Shown here: positions 53,707 to 63,700 of the stretch, piece by piece
Numbering within the stretch: position 1 is the stretch's first letter
How the letters are laid out: every line of letters begins with the position of its first letter
NCBI RefSeq assembly: GCF_000234665.1
Contig: NC_018334.1
Location: forward strand, 992,001-1,056,000
DNA: 64,000 nucleotides
DNA from: Leishmania mexicana MHOM/GT/2001/U1103
Lineage: Eukaryota; Euglenozoa; Kinetoplastea; Trypanosomatida; Trypanosomatidae
Direction of reading: 5' to 3'
Program-made: the position numbers and the translations under genes
The notes under the pieces: model-generated
What the model saw: only the letters and a program-made list of their open reading frames with translations
Told to the model about the DNA's origin: nothing
The model's database searches: none

Positions 53707-56292
53707 CTACCTGGGCCGATGATGGCGCATGGGCGTCTGGAAATGCACATTCTGCTGCTGTGGCGAAGTGTCGCCTTGGCACTCCAGCAGGAACGGGAAG
53801 ACGTAGAGTTCGCTCCCGGTCTCGAAGGCATCGCCGATCGTTGCGCCCATCCCTGTGGCCCCAAAAGACGCCGTGTGCACTGGTGCCCCACTCAGCACGC
53901 CATGCAGAGACTCGCGTTGTCGAGCAGACGGTGATGACGACTGGTCTGTCGCGACGCCAACGGAATGAGCTCGCTCACGGGTCGGATCACTGGGTGCGCC
54001 GGCGTTCTTGTGTAGCGTGTTCATATGGGGCAAGCCTGCCGTGCTGTACGCCATGACCATCTCCTGCACTGTTTCCTCCGCCACTGAGACGGACGCTGAA
54101 GTACTGCAGTGGCTCGCAGTGGATGATATGTCCACGACACTGATGGCACGGGAGCTTATCTGAGACTCCTCTGCAGACAATGACTCGTAGCAGAGGGCGG
54201 CGGTGAAGGGTGCTACATTGTCGGGGCCTTGCAGGTGGGATTGGAAGGGTCGGCTCCGAGATCTGCCCACCTCGTGCATGGGGGTTAGTAGGATGACGGC
54301 GGTCATGCTGGCGGCGTTGTTGGGAGAGACGCCACCGCCGCCGCCGGCACCTGCTACTGCGATTTTCGGCTGAGCAGATGGCGTGCTCTCGCTTGACGCG
54401 TCGTCTGCCATTCCAGCGATGACGGGGTACGCGTGCGCGGGGGACCGCGAGCCGCTACGCTTTCGAACAGACTTGTTTATGTTCAGGTGATTCAGATCCG
54501 TGCACGACAGCGGCGTTGGTCGTCCACTGTGGCAGGCAGGTTCGCATCTCCGTTTTGTGCGATCCGCCGAGCTGCCACTGGGGCTCGCCTGTTCCTCCGT
54601 CGATGCACCCAAAATGGTCGCTGACGCCGGGCGATGGTGAGAGGAGGCTGAGACACCGGCGACCTTCTTTGTCGGAGAGGAAGACGTTGCTACTGCGCTG
54701 TCTGCCTCTGTCGCCGTCCCGCTGAGTGCGGCGGAGGAGACGGCAGCACTGACTTTCGGAGGTGCCGTGCCTGCACGTTGTCGCTCCCACTCAATCAATT
54801 TTCTGAGCTCCTGCTCCTCACGACGGCACTGCTCCACGTACCGGCAACATGCCTCGTCAACTGCCGTAGCGCCGCTCGCAGGCTTTGTTTGCGTGTAGAC
54901 ATCCTTTCTCGGGGCGCCCTGTAACACTGGCGTACCCGTCTTTTCCGCCAACCCGCGTTGTGATGCGTTACCATTGGTGCAGCAGAGGAGGCCTAGGAAT
55001 CCACCTTTACGACTGCGCGAGGAGCTCGCTCCTCGACTCCTGCTGGACACGCATGCAGGTGGCTGGCTGCCTACTTGGCTCCTGGTTTCAGATGAAGCAT
55101 TTCCGGCATGCCCCCCTGCGCCATTGTTATGCAGAGTTGGGAGTGGCTGTGTCAGTGGGGGCGAGGGAGTCGCACGCATGGCCTCTGTTCTCGATAAAGG
55201 CGACGACGTGCGCGCTGGTGTGAGGACTGCTGCCGTTGCTTGTACTGTCGACCTGATTAGCGACGGGAAGCTCGGTGCCCGCGCCTGTGAGCCCTTTCCA
55301 GCCGATGCCGTCGCCTCTTTGGACTCTTGCCTCGCCGTCGGATCGGCTCTCATCGACGCCGTCTCCGAGTCGTTTCGAGCTCTCACGAGTTTCTCGGCGG
55401 CGGCGAGAACCTCTAGCGTTGGCATCTGCTCGTCCGTCAGCCCATGAATACGGAATGAGCAGCCACTGAAATATTCGCCGTGGAGCGCGCCGAGTGCCCT
55501 GTCGATGCGACCCTCCACGTCCGCCTTGTCGTTGCTGAGGTCGGTAACGCACGACAAGTCAACATTCTCACCATCGCCACCACCGCTCATGGCGCTTGAC
55601 GGGTTGGAGTTCCCGCGCTTGGGAAATTCCTGCGCCGATGTTTGCGGCGCGCTCGAGAGTTTCATCTGCTGTAACCTTTCCAAGAGTCCGATCTCTAGAG
55701 GCATGTTAGGGGTGCGGTCGGGCGAATTACCTGCAGACGCCAGTGGACCTTTGGGAGCGCGCCGTGGGGACTGCCGGCGCGGCGCGCTCTCGTGACCCGA
55801 CCGTGCACTCTGATAGTGCGACGGGAGAAGAATGGAATCGCTAGGTTTACAGAGACTCTCTGGAGCATGCTGGTCATTGAAGCCGAAGCCTCGCCTTGGC
55901 TCCGGCATGTGTTGGGTACAACTGGAAACACACGCCGACGCCGCGCGGTCCCGGGCTTTGTAACAGTCTGGTTCCCAGACAAGCGGGGCAGTACGATCCG
56001 GGAGACCCACAGCCGAGAGCACGGCGAGGCGGTTGTCGCGCGGTGGGGAGGCGGGCGCTCGCAGCGCGCTCCCTGAGGCAGCGTTAGCCGGTGTCTGGGA
56101 GTGCTTGCGACGCAAGAATGGTTTGTCGGCGGACTTCTCCCGCGACATTACGCTTTCCTTGCCCTTTCGGCGATCTTCGCGAATGCGCGCCAGAGTTGCG
56201 TAGAACTCCCTCTCCGCCTGCGTGAGCTCGCGGTCGGGGTCGCCAAACGTCCCAAACCGCTTGGACGGCTTCGGCTTGCCGGCTGCTGGCAT
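53707..56292 (-). CDS. Hypothetical protein, disordered with short coiled coil, 861 aa
   Basis: I do not recognise a family. The first ATG is at 56292 (MPAAGKPKPSKRFGTFG); the longer frame begins with GTG. Residues 15-50 form a charged helix (LTQAEREFYATLARIREDRR) that looks conserved. A Cys-containing hydrophobic patch, GGFLGLLCCTNGN, sits near 430-443 and could be a lipidation or membrane-contact site. A short coiled coil (REEQELRKLIEWERQR) lies near 490-506. The rest is Ser/Ala/Pro-rich. The C-terminus has another hydrophobic patch (SELYVFPFLLEC, about 319-330) and ends HHRPR. No catalytic motif is visible. The frame stays open well beyond the TAG, which pyrimidine-rich downstream sequence can explain. 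Confidence 0.85.
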   Translation of the reverse strand: MPAAGKPKPSKRFGTFGDPDRELTQAEREFYATLARIREDRRKGKESVMSREKSADKPFLRRKHSQTPANAASGSALRAPASPPRDNRLAVLSAVGLPDRTAPLVWEPDCYKARDRAASACVSSCTQHMPEPRRGFGFNDQHAPESLCKPSDSILLPSHYQSARSGHESAPRRQSPRRAPKGPLASAGNSPDRTPNMPLEIGLLERLQQMKLSSAPQTSAQEFPKRGNSNPSSAMSGGGDGENVDLSCVTDLSNDKADVEGRIDRALGALHGEYFSGCSFRIHGLTDEQMPTLEVLAAAEKLVRARNDSETASMRADPTARQESKEATASAGKGSQARAPSFPSLIRSTVQATAAVLTPARTSSPLSRTEAMRATPSPPLTQPLPTLHNNGAGGHAGNASSETRSQVGSQPPACVSSRSRGASSSRSRKGGFLGLLCCTNGNASQRGLAEKTGTPVLQGAPRKDVYTQTKPASGATAVDEACCRYVEQCRREEQELRKLIEWERQRAGTAPPKVSAAVSSAALSGTATEADSAVATSSSPTKKVAGVSASSHHRPASATILGASTEEQASPSGSSADRTKRRCEPACHSGRPTPLSCTDLNHLNINKSVRKRSGSRSPAHAYPVIAGMADDASSESTPSAQPKIAVAGAGGGGGVSPNNAASMTAVILLTPMHEVGRSRSRPFQSHLQGPDNVAPFTAALCYESLSAEESQISSRAISVVDISSTASHCSTSASVSVAEETVQEMVMAYSTAGLPHMNTLHKNAGAPSDPTRERAHSVGVATDQSSSPSARQRESLHGVLSGAPVHTASFGATGMGATIGDAFETGSELYVFPFLLECQGDTSPQQQNVHFQTPMRHHRPR

Positions 56293-56323
56293 AGCGTACA
56301 CCCCTGGGCCTCAGGTGTAACAG

Positions 56324-56365
56324 CTCAGTAGTAGTGGGGAGGGGATGATATGTGGACGAGGGTAG
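56324..56365 (-). promoter_or_regulatory. Trans-splice acceptor for the 861-aa gene
   Basis: In the sense direction a C/T-rich tract (56331-56365) is followed by CTGAG, with the AG at 56324-56325. The predicted 5' UTR is about 31 nt, with no ATG before the chosen start. Confidence 0.5.
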
Positions 56366-58476
56366 GGGGGAGCGAAATAGAGGGTAGTGGCGGTGATGGT
56401 TCGGAGAGCACGCGTAGGCGCCGCGCGTCTTGCAGAGCTAGGCGTTTCGATACTCGGAAACCCTGTATGAGGTCTGTTCAGGCTGCGCTTCGGAGTTAAA
56501 AGGGAGGCGCCGGCAAAAAAAAATGACCAAAGAGCGTCCAATGTGTGGTGATCGCCAGACAGTACGTGGCGGAGTGTGAGCCCCCCTCCCTCCCACCCTT
56601 CTGTGGAGGGCAGTCGATCTAAGAGGGCGGCCTTGTGGGAAGAAGAGACAGGGATACAGGGAAGCAGCAGCGGGCATGATGGGAAACTCGCAAACGGCGA
56701 AATGCCTCGTGGAGGTGTCGTCATCTCTGAAAGGGAGCAGAGCCAGAAACAACGACGTGAGCGGTATCATGCCCTTACGCTGGCACCGCGTTCAGCGGTT
56801 CAGAGACGGCCCGGCCTGTACTTCGGCTGCCTTCAGCAGGACGCGCTTGTGACGGTGGGTGCAAAGAGTGAGGCCGAGCAACTGGTGGCATTCACCCATG
56901 AGCAGGGCCCTTCCGAACAGACGCGTCCATGATAAGGATACTGGGATTCGGCGGAATTCATTTCAGGCCGCTTGCCGGGCGTCAGGTCACAGCGTGTGCG
57001 GAGGGAGCGCACCAAAATTCGCCCGCTAGAGGACGGCAGACGAGGACAAGAGCTGAACACAGACATACACAGCAGGGTGCACGCGCCAAAGCGTAGACGA
57101 GAATCGTGACAACAGCACGATAGATGCCGGCAAAGTTGAAAAAGGCCCTCACCCCCTGGATCGCGCCGATCCGCGGGGTGAGCAGACAGATAGCGGAACG
57201 CACGCGCCCCACATTTACGCTAACGTGTACGCAGGGACGGAATCGTACACGCTGCAGGAGAGAGTGAGAGAAGAAAGTGAGCTGACCATACCCCCGCACG
57301 GAGGGCAACGGATAGAAAATGGGTCGGGGGTGGGTGAGTGGGTAGGGAGGACACGCAAGCCACCACACAAAACGCGAGCACGACACGGGGAGGGGGACGG
57401 AGAGGGGAGAGGAGCTCATGAAGGCAAAAGGGAGAAGGCGAAATCAGGCGAGGCACGGAGAAGGAGCGGCAAAAGGGCGCCAAGGAAAACATCAGAAATC
57501 ACAACGATGACTCACGACGAGCATAAAAGCCCCACGGCAGACAACCACGAGCAACAACAGCAACGATCCCCTCTCCCACTCCGCTGTACACAGCCAACTC
57601 GTTGGAGAATGCAGCACCGTGCCAGAAGAAGAGCCAAGACGGAAACAACGGCACCCCGGTGTGAGTAAAGCAGACGTGAGAGGGGAGCGGAAGGGGCGCG
57701 ACGGCGGCTGCGCGAGCGACGCCATCTTACGAGCCACCAGAAGGATGGAGAAAACGGAAAGGTCGAAGGAAAGAGAGCGCCCCTACACCGAACAAATGCC
57801 GGGGGGGGGGGCAGCGCACTCACATGAAAGACTAACAAAACAAGGAGGAGATGTGGAGAAGAAATACAGGGCTGCAGGGAGGGAGAGGCAGGGGGAGGCA
57901 TCGTACACGTGCGCCTCTGTGTGCGTGCGGTGCTCAAGTGGCGACCTTATCAACAACCATACACAAAAAAGTAAACAGACGAAAATATATGGGAAAGCCG
58001 AACGAAAACACACACACAAGGGAGAGCACGCACGCACGCACCAATAAAAAGGGCGGCAAGTGCGAGAAACGCGACACCCGCCATGAGTGGCACACAAGTT
58101 CGCACGATCGAAGGATGGGGAGCAGAGGCTTGGGAGACGGCGCAAAGGGGTAAACACAGGGCAGCGAAGAAGTCGTGGGGGGGGGGGCACAGCTGACACG
58201 TACAGGCGCAGAAAAAGGATGCGGCGTGGACGATGGCGAGTGCAGTGAGCGGGGGGGGGAGGTAAGAAATAGAGAGGATTGGCTGGTAGCCCTTGTATCC
58301 CCCCCGCACGCCGAGCCAGCCTGCCGCATAGCGTTATGTGCATTATGGGAGGCAGTGCACGTCGCGGTGCACATGCAAAGAGGGGGAAGACAAAAGGAGA
58401 AGGAGAGCGCCCTGGCGTTGCTTTTTTATTTTTGAGAGCCATGCAAAGGCGAAAATGACCCGCATGAGTGCTCCGG

Positions 58477-58503
58477 CACACACACACACACACACACACA
58501 CAC
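58477..58503. repeat. CA dinucleotide microsatellite
   Basis: A perfect CA tract of 27 bp in A/G-rich spacer. Confidence 0.9.
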
Positions 58504-60288
58504 TTCACAAGACACAAAGGGGCGCATGTCAAGAACAATATCGAGAGAACAAGGAGGAGCTTGGCTGTGACATGTTTCATCCCGTTGGGAAACTTGAAAA
58601 CTCGCTGCAGACAAACGCGGCACAGATATCGGGTAGTCTGCACACGCCGCTGAGAAGGCCAGCAGGAGCCTATCAGACCGATCCGTCGGAGGTAGTGATC
58701 TACACACAAAATACAACAACAGGGAATATCCGTACGGGACGGGTCTGTGACGAATGTGAGGATGACCAGAGAGGGGGAGGGAGAGCCGCAAAAAAATGAA
58801 TAAATAAAAGAATGCAGCGAATTCAATCAAACAACGAAATGTGCTACCGTTGAAGATAATCGACACCCGGCAAAGAGAGGGCGGGTGAAGCAAAGGGACC
58901 ACCGCGGTTATGGTTGTGGGGTCGGAAGAGAGAAGGAATAACGCCGAAAATGCGCATGCCCGACACGGTGTTCGTTGCAACGCCTTGTCGGCCGGCTACG
59001 GGCCTACAAAACACCAGCGGTGAGGGCAAAGAGAGACGAGCTCCGCGAGCTCATGCCAAACATCGCCGCAGAACACGGACTCGACGACACATGGTGTGAT
59101 ACGGTGCAGGTTGCCTGTTTCTCTCTCCTTCAGAGTAGATTGACACACGCCCACATGGTCACATCGCTTCTCTTCCCCGGTCCTTGCGTAGGACACCAGT
59201 TGACAGGATTCCCTGTTGAGCTGTTGGCTGGGGAAGAGAGGCGCAACTGTGATATGATGGAGAGTGGCTGTAGCAGACGGCAGAGAGGACGAGAAACCAC
59301 AACGTCGCAGGTACGATGATGGAAGGAGGTGGGTGGGGAGAGTGAGTGAGAGAGGACCGCAGAAGAACGCATGCGACTCGCATACGCACGTCTGCGCAGA
59401 ACAGCGAAATCACCTTCAAAAAACGGAGCGGCTCCACTTCAGGGTTGTTTCTATTGTTGATGTTCTGTTTGCCCTTTCCGCGACGGGGACGACTGTGACA
59501 GGGGACTTCCCCACGCCCTCAAAAAACACCCAAGGCACCCTCTAAGTGGATACCCCAAGAGAGAAGCAGACCGCAGCTCAGGGAGGCGAAGGCTGCGCAG
59601 CACCGAGAAAGTGGTCTCGGACACAAGACCAGTAAAAATTAAAAAAAAAATAATCAGAAAACACAACGACGCACAAAACAGGAAGAGAGGGGGCCACGAG
59701 AGGGAGCGGCAAACCAAACAGAAAACAAAGAACAAGAACAGAGTTGTGCGTGCGTGTATGTGTGTGAGCGGGGGGGGGGGCAGGCAACAGAGGCGTGGAG
59801 AGGAGCTCCTGAAGCGGCTCGTGCATCGACAAGCACACGAGAACAACACCTTCGTGAAAAAGTCAAGCGAGAAACGCAACACGCAGCCAGCGGCAGGAGA
59901 GCCCAGTCAAAAAAAGGGAAAGAGATTGCGTGTGCATGATGCAGCTCTGCTGCCATCCGGGGACGTCCGCACACGTGGGTGTGGCAACACCCTTCACTGG
60001 TGCATACGGACAAGTGGGTCAGCCATACGCAATGGGACGCCCGCGCGCATACGGGCAGCTTCCAGTCCACAGGAAAGAGTACGAAAAGACACCGTAATAG
60101 GACACACAAGGGAGAGGGAGGACATGGTCCACCCCCAGCGCATGGGAAGCCACATGAGGTGCAATCCGGCGTACCCTCGGCCAGTAGCCCCACCCCCTCC
60201 CTCCTCTCCTCTCCTTAACACCAGGGACCACAATAAAAAAAACGCGACGTCCCTAGCGGGATCGAAACCACGGCTCATTTGAGTGACG

Positions 60289-62595
60289 TCAGGCGTCCTG
60301 GAAAAGTCGATGGTCTTCCCTCTGACGCGGCTTTGCGTGGTGGGAGACGGCCTTGAACACGCCTTGGCGGCTCACCAGAGCGAGCGACGCCTCCTGCTCG
60401 CACAAGAGAAATGACACCGAGCCCACCGCCGGCAGCGCTCGCTCCACCGGAGAGCCGTTTAGAGATCGGTAGCTGCTGGTCTTCTTGAGAATCGAGTTGA
60501 CCCGGTGACTAGCGCCGAGGTTCGGCGTCAAGTCGCACACATTTTGGGGCCGTGGCAAACATTCACCGTCGCCTGACGGCCTCTCCTTGTCTTCGCTGGG
60601 ACTCTCACTCCCATCATCGGAACGGCTGCAGCTCTGGGGAGCAGCACCGACTTGTTGGAAAAGGGAAGGAGAAGAGGGCGCTGGCCCAGATAAAAGGGAA
60701 TCCTGTGTTTTCTCCGTCATGCGTACTCCCATGCAGTTGGCCGCGTGCAGGCGACTCGGGGCGTTTTCGTGTTGCGCGGAAACTTGTAGGTGCGTTGTGC
60801 TAGCGGCGTCCTGCCGGACACCCCCTTCGGACAACGTGAGAGATTCGAGCTTCATAGTACCGCGTAATGCTGAGTGCGGCAGTGCCTCGTCTGATATTGG
60901 AGCTGAGAAGGTGGATGCGCGATTCTGGTTAGCCGTCGTCGCCGCTGTGGCCGTTTGCCATTTCGTTCTCATGGGCGAAGAGGGGGCAGCCTCTCCACGG
61001 GCAGTGAACTTCAGTTGCGGGATAGTGTCATCTTCGTCTGAAGTTAGGCGCCAAGACGGCTCATAGGAAGCGGAATTATTACGCACGTCACCATTTGTGG
61101 CGCTCTGCGTGGTTTGCCGGGTAGATTGCGCCTGCGTTGGCTTCATTGCCGTGACAGATGTCCTGGTTTCCTTCAGAAGCGGTAGCCTTGCAAAGCCTTG
61201 TTCGGTGCACCCTTGAAGGCTACTGACATTGTCATCGGGTGGTGGGGGGAGAGCAGGCGCGCCACTCGGCGGTGTCGCAGCGCCACTCTCCTCGTCCATC
61301 TTGCGCGCTACAAGGGCGTTCCGCGGCGAGGCCCTGCTTTGGGCACCCCCTCGACTGTTTGCCGTTTCTGCCCCGTTCGCGTCCCCACCGGTGAGCGCCT
61401 TTTCCCCGTAGCGGGGCAAATGCTTCGGCAACAGAGGCAGTTGAGATCTGTGCGAGCCGGCAATGGGCGAGTTGCCGGTGTAAGCAGCCTTTGCCGCCGC
61501 CTTGGCACCCAGGGCCCCGGCACTCTCGAGTGGCGGCGGCATGAGGTCAGAAGCACCACTCTTGTCGGTGAGGCGTCGCCGCGGCAACGTGTCTGGTGGA
61601 TGACCTTTTGAGCCCGTGTGGGCGGCGGAGGATGTGACTGCGTCAGTGGGCTTCACCTCTTGGACGGATTGCAATGGAGCTACCTGCCTGAGTGGCCGTC
61701 TGTGCTGCTGTGGCTGCGTCGGATTAGCAGGAGATCCACACATCGACTCCTTCTGCGTCTTGGTAACCCCTCGCCTCCGACTTGCCGACTTGCTGTCGGA
61801 GGAGCACCAGTTGCCTGTCAGTTTTTTCGTCCCTGTGCTTGCGTTTCGAGCAAACGGCAAGTAGGGGCTCGGTGCTACAGGGACAGTGGGGTTGACTACA
61901 GTGACGGGGAGTGCCGCAGCCGGCAACACCACGTCATCCCATTGGAGGCTTTCAACGGGACTCGCGGACAGCAGCGGCGGGTGCACGGGTGTTGGTGAGT
62001 CTGACGGTGGCGCTCGGAGCTCAGGGGAGGCAACGCGTTCGAGGTTGGCGGCGAAGCCAAGGTCAGGAGGCATCTCGAGCCCACTGATGCTGGGGGTGAA
62101 GTAGGATGAACGGCTACTGGATTCTGTCGATCCATCTGCGTGCGGTGCCGCGGCGATTCTGTCTGGGCGGGCGTCGCTCAAGACCGTGCCGAAGTCTACA
62201 GTGTACTCGTGTGGAGGCTCCAAGTTAGGGTCGCTAACACTAGGTGGAAGGGAGGATTGCAACCATTCCAGCTGAGGCGTCGCAGATGCGCGTTCGAGCT
62301 CTGGGATGAGAGGGATCGACGAGGACATGCTGCTCAGCTCTACAGGGGAGATGCCTGTGAAAGAGGAAAGGCCGTTTTGCCGCTGCTGCTGTTGCTCCGG
62401 TGAGCGGCCTCCTCTTCCGTATGCATGAGCTGGGGTCGTGCCCCACACAACCTTTGCTTCATCACGAGGATGAGGCTTCAGCGTTGTCTGATGTCGCGGA
62501 CACTTCGCCAGCAGCCGCTGTTGGCTGCTTGGGCGGTTGGTGTTGCATTCCGCCCCCGCCTCTTTATCCACCCTGCAGAACACGGCGTTACCCAT
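60289..62595 (-). CDS. Hypothetical protein with predicted N-terminal acylation, 768 aa
   Basis: I do not recognise a family. The first in-frame ATG, at 62595, gives MGNAVFCRVDKEAG. Gly2 with a small residue at position 5-6 fits N-myristoylation, and Cys7 could be palmitoylated, a pairing that in trypanosomatids often sends proteins to the plasma or flagellar membrane. The longer frame starts with TTG and would hide this signal. The body is Ser/Pro/Ala-rich and disordered, with a Pro run near residue 500 and NVSSLQGC just after it. Near the C-terminus SILK (701-704) is followed by SVSF (726-729), resembling a phosphatase 1 docking pair, then a short helix (CEQEASLALVSRQG). There is no catalytic domain, so a membrane-tethered scaffold is a reasonable guess. 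Confidence 0.85.
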   Translation of the reverse strand: MGNAVFCRVDKEAGAECNTNRPSSQQRLLAKCPRHQTTLKPHPRDEAKVVWGTTPAHAYGRGGRSPEQQQQRQNGLSSFTGISPVELSSMSSSIPLIPELERASATPQLEWLQSSLPPSVSDPNLEPPHEYTVDFGTVLSDARPDRIAAAPHADGSTESSSRSSYFTPSISGLEMPPDLGFAANLERVASPELRAPPSDSPTPVHPPLLSASPVESLQWDDVVLPAAALPVTVVNPTVPVAPSPYLPFARNASTGTKKLTGNWCSSDSKSASRRRGVTKTQKESMCGSPANPTQPQQHRRPLRQVAPLQSVQEVKPTDAVTSSAAHTGSKGHPPDTLPRRRLTDKSGASDLMPPPLESAGALGAKAAAKAAYTGNSPIAGSHRSQLPLLPKHLPRYGEKALTGGDANGAETANSRGGAQSRASPRNALVARKMDEESGAATPPSGAPALPPPPDDNVSSLQGCTEQGFARLPLLKETRTSVTAMKPTQAQSTRQTTQSATNGDVRNNSASYEPSWRLTSDEDDTIPQLKFTARGEAAPSSPMRTKWQTATAATTANQNRASTFSAPISDEALPHSALRGTMKLESLTLSEGGVRQDAASTTHLQVSAQHENAPSRLHAANCMGVRMTEKTQDSLLSGPAPSSPSLFQQVGAAPQSCSRSDDGSESPSEDKERPSGDGECLPRPQNVCDLTPNLGASHRVNSILKKTSSYRSLNGSPVERALPAVGSVSFLLCEQEASLALVSRQGVFKAVSHHAKPRQREDHRLFQDA

Positions 62596-63700
62596 CTGCA
62601 GTGCCACGAAAACCACGCCTCCAAAAGGGGCGTCGGGATTAGGGGTATAGGATGAGCGCGGGCCGGAAGAGTGGGCGGGCGACCAACTCGCCGGGGTGAT
62701 GAATGCCTCACAGCAAAGCAATCGATTCGAATGGGGTGGAAAAGGGTATCGGAAAAAAAAAGAAAGCGGTGATTACGGGCCGTTCTGTGTGCGTCTCGCC
62801 GTCACTGAGCGCGTAAGTGTGGACGCCCCCAAAGAGCGCCCGTGGAGGCCGTGGGAGATACACCACCAGACCGAATGAGCCCACCGAAACCAAACCTAAA
62901 AGAAGAGCGAAAATAGATTACCTAGCACACAGAAAAAGGAACAAAAAAAAACGGAAGGAACGTGCGGAAGGAGAGCGCGCTCGCATGCCGCAGCAACAGG
63001 AGCCAGTAGCTGGGAGCGTAAGCCAAGCGAGGCAGCAGATGTTTAGCTCAGCCGTCGCACGACAACCCCGGGCCTTTTTTCCACGACAAGGACGAAAAAG
63101 CAAAAAAAAGGAAAAGATGATGCGCTGCGTGGTCGTGATGACTTGCCATGCAAAGAGGAATGAAACCTGACGAAAGACACCCAGTGAGGGGGTGGGGCGG
63201 GGAAGTGGGGTGAGAGAGATTGCTCGAGGGGTCGAAGAGTGCCGACGCCCTTGTTGCCGCACGCAACGTCTTGACAAGCGTGCGGAGGAGGAAGGGAGGA
63301 CGTTAGAAAGCGAGGGGAGAACCACGGGAGAGAGAAGAAACTAAAGTAATCATAAAAGGACGCAGCAGCGGCGCTGACAGCAATGGGTAAAAGGGGGAAA
63401 AAAGGGAACACGCACCCACACGCACTCACACACACCCATACTCATATCAAGCAGACGTAGACAGCCCTGAACACAGATACAGCACTCAAACGGCAAACGA
63501 CGCCGGCTTGGGTTGCCGCTACACAGCCAGACGCCTTTTGTCCTCTTCTCTGTGTCGCTCTCCTTCCCTGTCCCCCCTGACAAACAACAGCAACACACTT
63601 ATGCTGCACGAATACGTCCTGCCGCAAACGCCAAAAACGAATACGGTATCTGCTGAGAGACACAAACAGAGAGAGAGAAAGGTGCGGCCAGACGGGCGCG
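62596..63700. other. 5' flank of the 768-aa gene
   Basis: Contains the splice signal at 62707-62768, then A/G-rich sequence with A-runs (62752-62760, 62942-62951, 63096-63105), a CA/CT-rich patch at 63405-63440 and C/T-rich sense tracts. No gene is supported. Confidence 0.6.
62707..62768 (-). promoter_or_regulatory. Trans-splice acceptor for the 768-aa gene
   Basis: In the sense direction a tract containing nine consecutive T bases (62752-62760) and a second C/T block is followed by an AG at 62707-62708. The predicted 5' UTR is about 112 nt. This places the spliced mRNA start upstream of the ATG that gives the acylation signal, supporting that start. Confidence 0.5.

Larger units (their letters stand above)
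56293..60288. other. Intergenic spacer, 4 kb
   Basis: Positions 56300-57200 are fairly complex and include the splice signal of the 861-aa gene. From 57240 the plus strand is A/G-rich, with G-runs at 57799-57809, 58167-58175, 58250-58259 and 59769-59778, a CA repeat at 58477-58503, a GT/GA-rich segment near 59750, and an A-run at 59640-59650. A 347-codon minus frame at 57783-58826 opens with TTG and runs through the repeats. No gene is supported. Confidence 0.6.

Noticed and set aside
57783..58826. 347-codon minus-strand frame
   Set aside because: It opens with TTG, runs through a CA repeat (read as Cys-Val) and pyrimidine tracts, and changes character repeatedly; composition explains the lack of stops.
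60236..60275. tRNA-like T-arm (GGTTTCGATCCC on the minus strand)
   Set aside because: The flanking stem bases do not pair, and no acceptor or anticodon arm can be drawn.
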